Below, piece by piece: positions 34,290 to 41,844 of a DNA stretch of 42,213 bases. The position numbers were made by a program, and so were the translations under genes. Each line of letters starts with the position of its first letter. The first letter of the stretch is position 1. This DNA comes from an uncultured Acidobacteriota bacterium (GTDB lineage: Bacteria > Acidobacteriota > Vicinamibacteria > Vicinamibacterales > UBA2999), in the NCBI GenBank assembly GCA_902826515.1, contig CADEFD010000034.1, positions 1 through 42,213 on the forward strand. The letters are read 5' to 3'. Below the pieces are notes generated by a model. That model was not told where the DNA came from. It did not search any database and saw only the letters and a list, made by a program, of their open reading frames with translations.

Positions 34290-35815
34290 CAGGGCTCGAG
34301 CGGCACGCGCATCACGTAGCGCACGGGCTGACCGTTGAGCTGCGCCGGCTCGAACTGCCACGCCTTGGCCGCCGCGATGAGCATGCGGTGGCGATAGAGC
34401 GTCTGTCCCGGCGCCGGGGTCTTCGCGCGCAGCCGGACCCGTTCGACCGCTCCCTGTTCGTCGATGAGAAGCTCGAGGTACGGCCAGTCGTCGGGCACCT
34501 CGGAATCCGGATCGAGGAGCGACGAAGGCAACTGCTGGCGCAGCATGACGGGCGGCGCCACGTCGGCGTCGTTGGCTGAATAGAGTGTGGGCCGGCCGCG
34601 CCCGCCACGGGGAATGGCCGGCGACGCGGCGGCGCGGCGACCGTCGGACGCGGTGCCGGTGGCGGACGTGGCAGGAGGCGCCGGAATCACGATCGGCGGG
34701 GCCACTGGAGGCGCCGGCGCGGGTACGGCGCCGGCCGACGACGGCTCGGTCGGGCGCCGCGTGTCATCCGTCACACGTTCGGCGTCGCGCGGCCGGCCGG
34801 GGCCGGCCGTCGCCGTGGACGCGACGCGGGAAGAACCCGTGCGCCCGGCGTCTGCGGCCGGCTGCGCACCCGCGGCGGTCGGCCTGAAGGCAGTCGATGG
34901 TGCCGGCGTGGCCGGCGCGGCCGGGGCCGCCACGGCCGGGGCTGTCGCTCGGGCCTCGCGGTTCGGCGCGACCGGCGCGGGTTGGCTGCGCCAGACGACC
35001 GACACGAGCGCGGCCACCACCACGGCCGCGCCGCCGAGGACGCGGGGATCCGGGGAGTCGGGACGCCACGCGAGCCAGCCGACGAGGCGCGCGAACAGCC
35101 GCTGATTGCGACGCTCGCGCTCCACGGCGCGGCTGCGCAGCCGGCGCAGTTCGACGTCGGAGGCCGGCGGCGCCGGGCCCAATCGACGCGTCTCGGCGTG
35201 GTCGGCGGCGTCCGGCGGCGGCACGGCCGCCGGTGCCGCGGCGACGACCGGCGCGGCTGCCGGCGTGGCGACGAAGGGCGGCGGCTGCACGACCACCGCA
35301 GGCCGCGCGGCCACGAAGGGCGGCGGGATCTGCGCGGGCGGCGCCGGGAACGGAATCGGCACCGGCGCGCGCGGCACGACGGCCGCGGGCGGCGGCGCGG
35401 CGTCCATGCGGGGCATCGGCGCGGTCAGGGCGGCGATGGCGCGCGTGGCGAGCCGCGCGATTACGGCACGGCGGTTGCCGACGGGGAACGCGGCGAGATC
35501 GCTGGAGAGATCGCGGGTCGAGGGGCCGTAGGCAAGGGCCTCGAGCGCTTCGGGCACGTCGGCGTCGCCGAGCATCGCGCGCAGCAGATCGGCGACCGCT
35601 TCCGGCGACTCGACGTCGGTCGCATCAGGAAGTTCGAGGTCGCCGGCGCGTGTGATGAAACACGTCTCCGGGCTCACGAGCGACGGGCGGCTGTTCATGG
35701 CCGCGTTGACGTCGCTCAGCATGGCGGCTTCCTGTGCCACGGCCACGGCGTCCTGCCACGTGAGGGGCACGTCCAGCGCGAGGATGCGCGCGATGGAGAT
35801 ACGGGTCGGGTCCAT
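34289..35815 (-). CDS. TonB-like energy transducer with long region before the membrane segment
   Basis: 508 residues. N-terminal 130 residues are a soluble helical region of unknown type (ILALDVPLTWQDAVAVAQEA). Residues about 139-205 are Pro/Ala/Val-rich; about 209-250 basic-acidic, coiled-coil-like; one membrane segment about 259-275 (VLGGAAVVVAALVSVVW). A second Pro/Ala-rich linker follows (about 278-410), and the last 90 residues look like a TonB C-terminal domain (AKAWQFEPAQLNGQPVRYVM). Ordinary TonB has its membrane helix near the N-terminus. With cytoplasmic N-side and periplasmic C-side it could link a cytoplasmic signal to outer-membrane receptors such as the one upstream. ATG 35815. 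Not a proven transducer. Confidence 0.75.
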   Translation of the reverse strand: MDPTRISIARILALDVPLTWQDAVAVAQEAAMLSDVNAAMNSRPSLVSPETCFITRAGDLELPDATDVESPEAVADLLRAMLGDADVPEALEALAYGPSTRDLSSDLAAFPVGNRRAVIARLATRAIAALTAPMPRMDAAPPPAAVVPRAPVPIPFPAPPAQIPPPFVAARPAVVVQPPPFVATPAAAPVVAAAPAAVPPPDAADHAETRRLGPAPPASDVELRRLRSRAVERERRNQRLFARLVGWLAWRPDSPDPRVLGGAAVVVAALVSVVWRSQPAPVAPNREARATAPAVAAPAAPATPAPSTAFRPTAAGAQPAADAGRTGSSRVASTATAGPGRPRDAERVTDDTRRPTEPSSAGAVPAPAPPVAPPIVIPAPPATSATGTASDGRRAAASPAIPRGGRGRPTLYSANDADVAPPVMLRQQLPSSLLDPDSEVPDDWPYLELLIDEQGAVERVRLRAKTPAPGQTLYRHRMLIAAAKAWQFEPAQLNGQPVRYVMRVPLEP

Positions 35816-35898
35816 GGTGCGGGCGCCGGGGTCGCGGCCGTCACCCTGAGCCTACACGATTCGGGCCGTCAAGACCCGGCCGGAAGGGAAGAACGCCG

Positions 35899-35926
35899 GC
35901 CCCGCGTGCACGGGGGCACGCGGGGC
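35899..35926 (-). terminator. Hairpin terminator of the second TonB receptor gene
   Basis: GCCCCGCGTGC-ACGGGG-GCACGCGGGGC, an 11-bp perfect stem, 12 nt after the receptor stop on the minus strand. Downstream there is a TTCTTCCCTTCC tract, only moderately T-rich. Same placement as the hairpin after the first receptor gene. Confidence 0.6.
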
Positions 35927-35938
35927 GCGGCGGCGGGA

Positions 35939-38809
35939 TCAGAAGCGGAACGCGACGTTGAAGCGGATGTTGCGCGGGCCGTAGACCTGGGCCGGTGACC
36001 CGAACTGGGGCAGGGTGTTGATGGCCCCGGCCGGGTCGCCGTTCTGGCGGAGGTTGATCGTGCCGCTCAGCGTGCGGGCGTCCCAGAACACGTTGTTGTT
36101 GGTGACGTTGTTGAAGTCGACCGAGGCCTCCAGTTCGCGCGCGCCGCCGAAGCGCACCGTCTTGAAGACGCGCACATCGGCCACCGTGCGCCGCGGCAGG
36201 CGGAAGGAGCCGAGCGGCTCCACATTGACCGTGCTGTTGCCGCCGACCGTCTTGGCGACGACGATCTGGCGCGTGATCGGGATGCCGCTCTGCGAGTTGA
36301 AGTTGGCGGCGACGCCGATGTCGTAGAGCGGCAGCACGTAGGTGCCGGTGAGCTTGAACTGATGCGGCCGATCGCCGATCTGGCCGTTGAAGTTCGTGTT
36401 CTGTCCGGCCAGCGGGCCGGTCACGTTGATGAGCGTGTTCGGGTCGATGTTCACGCTGAGCCCCTCGATGCGGCTGCGGGCGAAGGTGTAGCCGGCCACC
36501 ATCTGCCAGCGGTTCGACATCCGCTTGGTGGCGGTGATCTCGAGGCCGTTGTAGGTCTGACGATAGCTGCGGTCGTTGGTGAAGTAGGTCTGGTTCACCG
36601 CCGTGGAGGTGCGGTTGTAGAACTGGAACGTGCCGTCGTCGCCCGTGCCGAGCACGCCGTCGCGGCCGGCGTCGGCGCGCGTCGTGAGGAACGTGTCGAA
36701 CGGGTTGGCGGGGTTCGACGTGGCCTGCGGATCACGTTCCAGACGGTGCGTGAAGACCGCGCTCAGGCGCAGCGCCGGGAAAAGTTCGTGATCGATGCCG
36801 CCGGTGAACTCGTCCGTGTACGGCCGCCGGTAGTCGGGATCGACCGAGATGGTCGTCGGATCGACGCGCGAGATGACCGGGTTGCCCGTCTGCTCGCCGG
36901 CCTGGAACTTCCGGTCGCCGTTGCTGTCGTTCCAGGTGTACTGCTCGGAGTAGTTGGCGTTCGGATTGACGCCGTCGAGGATGCCGCCGCCCGATGCGAT
37001 CTGGTAGTAGTAGCGGCCGACCGCAGCCTTCAGGGCCGTCTTGCCGTTGCCCATCAGGTCGTAGGCGGCCGACAGCCGCGGACCCATCGTCGTCCAGTCG
37101 ACCACGTTGCGGACCTCGTCGAACGAACGCGTCAGATTCGGGAAGAACCCGCTGGCCGGACTGCTCTGCTCGGGCAGGTACCCTTCGATCTTCTCCCAGC
37201 GCAGACCCGCCGTGACCGTGAGGCGCTGCACCGAGAAGCTGTCCTGCGCGAAGACCGCGGTCGTGTTGACGGCCGTCTTCGTGTAGAACGGCGTGGCGAA
37301 GAGCGTCACGTTCTGCGCCAGGCCGGTGGCGCTGTTGTAGACCGGTTCGACGTCATCGACGCGCGAGACACGGTTCTCGACCGGCGAATGCGACACGTCG
37401 AAGCCGAACTTGAACTCGTGGCGGGCGCCGAGGAAGTTGTCCACGTAGTACTGGCCGGTGGCGTTGCCCTGGTAGCGATCGCGCCAGCGCTCGGTATTCA
37501 CGTTGAAGTTGCGGGTGCGGATGTTGGTGGCCGAGTCGAGCAGGGTCTGCTCGCTGGTGTTCTGGTAGGTCGGGAAGAAGATGCGGTTCAACCCGACGCG
37601 CGCGTCGATGAAGAACTTCTGCGTCACGACGGAGTTCAGCAGCAGCTGGTAGATGTCGAAGACGTCATCTTCGTTCACGGTCGAGTCCTGCGTCGCGAGG
37701 TTCGACGCGATGAGAAAGCGCTGGGGCTTCTTGTAGTACTGCCGTGAGTAGAGACCGGTCAGCCGGTTGTTCTGCGACACCTGATAGTTGGCGTTGATGA
37801 GACCCGAGGTGATGTCGGTCTTGTCGAGCACGAGCGTCGAGAAGGCGGCCGGCACGTTGACGTGCACGCGCCAGTCGCGGAACGACGTGAACATCCGCAG
37901 CTTGTTCCTGAGGAGCGGCCCGCCGGCGCTGACGTTGACGTCGGAGACGAAGTCCACGGCGTTGGTCGTCGGCCGGAAGCCGTACTTCAGCAGGTTGTCG
38001 TCGATGTTCTGGCCCTGCGTGGCGTCGCCGAGCCAGGCCGTGGTCACGCGGCCCTTCCACTGTTCGCCGCCGCTCTTCGTGACCATGTTGAGGAACACGC
38101 CGCTCGTCGGCACGGTGATGTCGTGGGCGCCGGTCGAGACCTGGATGTCGTCGAAGGCGTCGAAGTCGTAGTAGAACCCGGCCGCGCCGATGGCCGCCGG
38201 ATCGCCCACGTTGATGCCGTTCAGGTAGCTCGAGTTCTGCGCGCTGGTCGTGCCGCGGGCGTTGAACACGCCCTGGAGGCCGCCCGACGTGCCGCCTACG
38301 TCGGGACGGGTGATGAGCAGGCTCGGCACCTTGTATTCCACGAGCGACCAGATGTCACGGCCGCCCGGCGTGCCCTGCAGGAGCTGCTCGCCGAGGTTCA
38401 CGCTGGTGTTGGCGCTCGTCGTGTCGATGACGGGCGAGGCGCCGGTGACGGTCACCGTCTCGGCCACCGTGGCGAGCGGCATCTGCAGATCGAGCGGCAC
38501 GGTGCCGCCCACCTGGACGGTGACGTTCTCGCGCACCACCGTCTTGAACCCCTGCAGTTCGAGGCGCACCGAATAGACACCAGGCAGGAGCGAGGGGAAA
38601 CGATTGGCGCCGGCGCCATCGGTGACACCACTCATCGATCCGGCCACGAGCACCGGGCTCGTGAGCGTGACCGCCACGCCCGGCACCGCCGCGCCCTGGT
38701 CGTCGGTGACGCGGACCAGGATCGATCCCGTCTGCATCTGCGCCGTGGCCGTTCCGGTGGCCGTAAGCGCCATCAGAGCCGTGAGCACGGCTCGTCGTAG
38801 AACATTCAT
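35939..38809 (-). CDS. Oar-like TonB-dependent receptor, second
   Basis: 956 residues. Signal peptide about 1-23 (AVLTALMALTATGTATAQ), carboxypeptidase-regulatory-like domain about 27-110 (SILVRVTDDQGAAVPGVAVT), plug with TVTGASPVIDTTSANTSVNL and SYLNGINVGDP, and a barrel ending YGPRNIRFNVAFRF with C-terminal Phe. Two calcium-loop-like motifs in probable extracellular loops: DSNGDRKFQAGE about 628-639 and DAGRDGVLGTGD about 713-724. ATG 38809 with GGAGG 6 nt before; upstream open frame ignored. Outer membrane; ligand unknown. Followed by hairpin and then the TonB-like gene. Confidence 0.9.
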   Translation of the reverse strand: MNVLRRAVLTALMALTATGTATAQMQTGSILVRVTDDQGAAVPGVAVTLTSPVLVAGSMSGVTDGAGANRFPSLLPGVYSVRLELQGFKTVVRENVTVQVGGTVPLDLQMPLATVAETVTVTGASPVIDTTSANTSVNLGEQLLQGTPGGRDIWSLVEYKVPSLLITRPDVGGTSGGLQGVFNARGTTSAQNSSYLNGINVGDPAAIGAAGFYYDFDAFDDIQVSTGAHDITVPTSGVFLNMVTKSGGEQWKGRVTTAWLGDATQGQNIDDNLLKYGFRPTTNAVDFVSDVNVSAGGPLLRNKLRMFTSFRDWRVHVNVPAAFSTLVLDKTDITSGLINANYQVSQNNRLTGLYSRQYYKKPQRFLIASNLATQDSTVNEDDVFDIYQLLLNSVVTQKFFIDARVGLNRIFFPTYQNTSEQTLLDSATNIRTRNFNVNTERWRDRYQGNATGQYYVDNFLGARHEFKFGFDVSHSPVENRVSRVDDVEPVYNSATGLAQNVTLFATPFYTKTAVNTTAVFAQDSFSVQRLTVTAGLRWEKIEGYLPEQSSPASGFFPNLTRSFDEVRNVVDWTTMGPRLSAAYDLMGNGKTALKAAVGRYYYQIASGGGILDGVNPNANYSEQYTWNDSNGDRKFQAGEQTGNPVISRVDPTTISVDPDYRRPYTDEFTGGIDHELFPALRLSAVFTHRLERDPQATSNPANPFDTFLTTRADAGRDGVLGTGDDGTFQFYNRTSTAVNQTYFTNDRSYRQTYNGLEITATKRMSNRWQMVAGYTFARSRIEGLSVNIDPNTLINVTGPLAGQNTNFNGQIGDRPHQFKLTGTYVLPLYDIGVAANFNSQSGIPITRQIVVAKTVGGNSTVNVEPLGSFRLPRRTVADVRVFKTVRFGGARELEASVDFNNVTNNNVFWDARTLSGTINLRQNGDPAGAINTLPQFGSPAQVYGPRNIRFNVAFRF

Positions 38810-39048
38810 CGCAGGCCTCCAATATTCCGTGGACGTTCGTGCAAGAGATTGAAGCAAGGCAAGGTCGTGACGTGCCCTCGAGACGTGCGGCGGCTGCGCG
38901 GCGGGGGAATCACAGCAGACGGCGCGCGGACTCGCGGGAACGAGCTGGAGCGTAGCAAGCGTGGTGCCGGATGTGGCACACATCCATGGGCGGGCAGTCA
39001 TCCATCTTGCGGACGTGTTCATCGTCGAAGTCAGTTAAGCTGAGACCC
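38810..39048. other. Divergent intergenic region
   Basis: Lies between the second receptor gene (minus) and a secreted-protein gene (plus). It contains the perfect inverted repeat at 38969-38985. No clear -10/-35 pair; a TTAAGC at 39035-39040 sits 8 nt before ATG 39049 and might be a -10. Nothing else recognised. Confidence 0.35.
38969..38985. repeat. Operator-like inverted repeat
   Basis: GGATGTG-GCA-CACATCC, 7-bp perfect arms with 3-nt spacer, in a divergent intergenic region. Size and symmetry fit a dimeric repressor or activator site. No regulator gene nearby, so it is only a candidate. Confidence 0.35.
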
Positions 39049-39729
39049 ATGCGCTTCGTCCTTGTCGCGCTCGCGATCGCGCTCGTTGCTGCTCCCGTGC
39101 AGGCGCAGACCAGGAAAACGCCGGCCCGGCGGCCGGCGCCCGCGCGCAAGGCGCCGGCGCGTCCGGCGGCGCCAGTGCCGCTCACGCGCGTGCCCGCCAC
39201 CCTCGTCTGTCCGGCGGAACTCGGCGACGGCGTCACGACGAAGCGCCGCTTCTGCGACGTGCTGACGGGACTGGACCCGCGCGCCGGGGTGGTCATCACC
39301 GTGCCGCCGCATCGCGGCCCCGTCACGCTCTCCTTCGAGGTGCACAACCGCCACACGTACTCGGCGGAGCTCGTGAAGAAGAAGCAGGGCTACCGCCACT
39401 ACACGGCCACGATCGGCGTGCTGCTCATGGACGGCACCCTCATCGACCGCGCGGTCGTCGATTCCGAGTTCCGCACCGAGCGCGACCTCTACGATCGGGT
39501 CAGCGGCGGCGCCGGGCCCGGCGGTGTCAAGGCCGTGGCGCCCACGGGCGCCGAGTTCGTGCAGTTCACGCTGCCCGAAGGCACGCTCGAAGCGAGCATC
39601 CTCGGCGAACGCCTGACCGAAGTGCGGCCCGACGGCACCGAGCAGTTCACGGCCCCCGGGCGGCCCGTGGCCACGATCAGCAACGTGATGCTCGAGTACC
39701 GGCCCGGGCCGCCGCCGAAGAAACGCTGA
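39049..39729 (+). CDS. Secreted protein of unknown function
   Basis: 226 residues. Signal peptide about 1-19 (RFVLVALAIALVAAPVQA), then a basic Ala/Pro/Arg-rich linker to about 45, probably disordered. The folded part starts with PATLVCPAELGDGVTT and has two Cys (54 and 69) that could form a disulfide. It is beta-rich (GPVTLSFEVHNRHTYSAELV, YRHYTATIGVLLMDGTLIDR) and suggests a beta-sandwich fold. No family recognised. Possibly controlled with the divergent receptor. Convergent with the PLP decarboxylase gene, 9 nt apart. Confidence 0.75.
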   Translation: MRFVLVALAIALVAAPVQAQTRKTPARRPAPARKAPARPAAPVPLTRVPATLVCPAELGDGVTTKRRFCDVLTGLDPRAGVVITVPPHRGPVTLSFEVHNRHTYSAELVKKKQGYRHYTATIGVLLMDGTLIDRAVVDSEFRTERDLYDRVSGGAGPGGVKAVAPTGAEFVQFTLPEGTLEASILGERLTEVRPDGTEQFTAPGRPVATISNVMLEYRPGPPPKKR

Positions 39730-39738
39730 ACGCGGGGG

Positions 39739-41136
39739 TCAGTCGACCGCCGCGCGGTAACACGCGAGAATCGACGCGGCCGAACGATCGATGTCGTCGT
39801 CGGTCGTGGACCAGTTGGACACGGAGATCCGCATCGCCTCGTGGCCCTGCCACGTGGCCCCGCCCGCCCAGCACGTGCCTTCGGCCTGCACCCGCGCGAT
39901 GACCTCGCGCGTCAGGTCGGCCGATGCCGTGCCATCGGGCCGGTCGAACGCCACGAGCACCTGGTTGAGGGCGACCTCGTTCAACACGCGTAGTCCGGGC
40001 TCCCGCTCCAGCCGCTCGGCCATGCGCCGCGCCAGCCGGCACGTGCGATCGATGAGATCGCGGACGCCCTCGGCGCCGAGCGCCTGAAGCAGCGCGTAGA
40101 CGGCCACGACGCGCGACCGGCGCGAGGATTCCGGCACCCAGTCCATGCCCACGCGTTCCTCGTCGTCGCCGCGCTGCAGGTAGGATGCGCGCAGGCTCAT
40201 CGCGGCACGGTGCGGCGCCGGGTGGGCCACGATCGCGAAGCCCGAGTCGTAGGGCACGTTCAGCCACTTGTGCGCGTCGGTGGCCCACGAGTCGGCCGTC
40301 GCGATGCCGGCCACCTGCGGGGCGAGCGACGGCACGGCGGCCGCCCAGAGCCCGAAGGCGCCGTCCACGTGCACCCAGGCGCCGCGGGCGTGCGCCATCG
40401 GAATGAGCGCGTCCATCGAGTCGGAGGCGCCGGTGCTGACGTTGCCGGCCTGCAGGCACACGAGACATGGCCCGTCAATGGCGGCGAGCGCGGCGGCCAG
40501 GCCATCGGGACGCATCCGGCCCTGGCCGTCGACCGCCACGCGCACGAGTTCACTCGTGCCGAAGCCGAGCATGCGCAGGCTGCCCACCGTGGAGATGTGC
40601 ACCTCGTCGCCGACGACGACGGTGACGCGCGGGGCGCGCTGGAGGCCGTCACGCTCCACGTCCCAGCCAGCCCGCCGCAGCACCTCGTGGCGTCCGGCGG
40701 CGAGGCACGTGAAGTTGGCCATGTGGCAGCCGGTCACGAAGCCCACGCTCGCCTCCGCCGGCAGTCCGAGCAGCTCCACGACCCACGCGGCGACGATGTC
40801 TTCGAGCACGGCCACGGCCGGCGCCATCACGTAGAGCGCGCCATTCTGGTCCCAGGCCGTCGCGAGCCACTCGGCCGCGACCGTGACCGGCAGGGCGCCG
40901 CCCGTCACGAAGCCGAAGTAGCGCGGGCCCACGGTGGCGACGAGTCCGGGATCGACCGCGCGGGCCATCGCCGCGATGACGTGCGCCGGATCCTGGCCGC
41001 GCGCCGGCAGCGGTCCGCCGAGCGCGGCGCGCAGCGCCTCATGCGAGGCGGTGCCGCCGACGTGCCGGGCGCCGGCGCCATCGAGATACGTGACCGCGCG
41101 CAGGGCGGCCGACATCAGCAGTTCGCGGCTGGACAT
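39739..41136 (-). CDS. PLP-dependent decarboxylase, group II (aromatic amino acid type)
   Basis: 465 residues. Fold-type I. PLP lysine is Lys290 in ATDAHKWLNVPYDSG; His180 in VGDEVHISTVGSL stacks on the cofactor; Asp258 in HVDGAFGLWA binds the pyridine nitrogen. The sequence is nearest aromatic-L-amino-acid decarboxylases in outline, but substrate prediction from sequence alone is unsafe; glutamate decarboxylase and aldehyde-forming variants share these motifs. ATG 41136 lies 5 nt after a TACGAT box. Alone on its strand between two plus-strand genes; no transporter next to it. Confidence 0.9.
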   Translation of the reverse strand: MSSRELLMSAALRAVTYLDGAGARHVGGTASHEALRAALGGPLPARGQDPAHVIAAMARAVDPGLVATVGPRYFGFVTGGALPVTVAAEWLATAWDQNGALYVMAPAVAVLEDIVAAWVVELLGLPAEASVGFVTGCHMANFTCLAAGRHEVLRRAGWDVERDGLQRAPRVTVVVGDEVHISTVGSLRMLGFGTSELVRVAVDGQGRMRPDGLAAALAAIDGPCLVCLQAGNVSTGASDSMDALIPMAHARGAWVHVDGAFGLWAAAVPSLAPQVAGIATADSWATDAHKWLNVPYDSGFAIVAHPAPHRAAMSLRASYLQRGDDEERVGMDWVPESSRRSRVVAVYALLQALGAEGVRDLIDRTCRLARRMAERLEREPGLRVLNEVALNQVLVAFDRPDGTASADLTREVIARVQAEGTCWAGGATWQGHEAMRISVSNWSTTDDDIDRSAASILACYRAAVD

Positions 41137-41141
41137 GCGCC

Positions 41142-41147
41142 ATCGTA
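41142..41147 (-). promoter_or_regulatory. -10-like box before PLP decarboxylase gene
   Basis: Minus-strand TACGAT (41147-41142) ends 5 nt before the ATG; no ribosome-binding site in between. Fits the leaderless pattern seen at mtnA and folE. Confidence 0.35.
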
Positions 41148-41256
41148 TCCCGCGACGGGAGGTACCAGGGCGCCCGTGCCCTGGCGGGCGAGGCCATCAC
41201 GACCGAACGGATCTTTGCCGCGCGTCAAGGCGAGCGCGGCAAGCGACACGGTCCGT

Positions 41257-41262
41257 TATAGT
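41257..41262 (+). promoter_or_regulatory. Promoter -10 and ribosome site of GNAT gene
   Basis: TATAGT at 41257-41262, then GGAGG at 41275-41279, 5 nt before ATG 41285. A conventional leader of about 16 nt. Confidence 0.5.
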
Positions 41263-41284
41263 GGGCGGCGATTCGGAGGCTGCC

Positions 41285-41797
41285 ATGACCGAGGCTTCAG
41301 GCATCCGCGTGCGACCGGCCACCCGCGACGACGCCGCCGCGATCACGCGCATCTACAACGAAGGCATCCGCGGGCGGGGCGCGACGTTCGAAACGCGCGA
41401 ACGCGCCGTGACCGACGTGCTGCCGTGGTTCGACGACCCGCGGTTCCCGATCCTCGTGGCCACCGAGGGGGCTGACGTCGTCGGCTGGGCCGCCGCGTCC
41501 ACCTATCGCGCCCGCGCCTGTTACGCCGGCATCGCGGAGTATTCGATCTACGTGGCCACGAGCCACCACGGACGTGGCGTGGGTGGTGCGCTCATGCCGG
41601 TGTTCCTCGACGCCCTCGATGCCGCCGGGTTCTGGAAGGTGCTGTCGCGCCTCTTCCCCGAGAACACCGCGTCACGCGCCCTGTGCGCGCGCTTCGGCTT
41701 TCGGGAGGTCGGCGTGTACGAGAAGCACGGCCAGCTCGACGGCGCGTGGCGCGACGTCGTCGTCGTCGAGCGGCTGCTCGGCGCCGCGAGGCGGTAG
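41285..41797 (+). CDS. GNAT N-acetyltransferase, PAT/ArsN1-like
   Basis: 170 residues. IRVRPATRDDAAAITRIYNE start, GRGATFETRERAV, YRARACYAGIAEYSIYVATS, acetyl-CoA loop HHGRGVGGALM, and SRLFPENTASRALCARFGF match the phosphinothricin/arsinothricin acetyltransferase group. Members acetylate the amino group of phosphinothricin, methionine sulfone or arsinothricin, giving resistance; several are general amino-acid acetyltransferases. Which substrate this one uses is open. Single gene with its own promoter and ribosome site; the longer in-frame extension upstream lies over the decarboxylase gene and is spurious. Confidence 0.88.
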   Translation: MTEASGIRVRPATRDDAAAITRIYNEGIRGRGATFETRERAVTDVLPWFDDPRFPILVATEGADVVGWAAASTYRARACYAGIAEYSIYVATSHHGRGVGGALMPVFLDALDAAGFWKVLSRLFPENTASRALCARFGFREVGVYEKHGQLDGAWRDVVVVERLLGAARR

Positions 41798-41799
41798 CC

Positions 41800-41823
41800 G
41801 GGCTCAGTCCCTGCTCTGAGCCC
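41800..41823. terminator. Convergent terminator hairpin
   Basis: GGGCTCAG-TCCCTGCT-CTGAGCCC, 8-bp perfect stem with 8-nt loop, 3 nt after the GNAT stop. A second GC-rich palindrome (CCCCGGGCCCCGG) follows directly, 41825-41840. The GNAT and symporter genes meet here, so it probably serves both directions. Confidence 0.5.
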
Positions 41824-41844
41824 CAAGCCCCGGGCCCCGGCTCT

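Noticed and set aside
36362..37747. Plus-strand open frame of 461 codons opposite the second receptor gene
   Set aside because: No start context, no motif, Arg/Val/Asp-rich; a shadow of the receptor frame.
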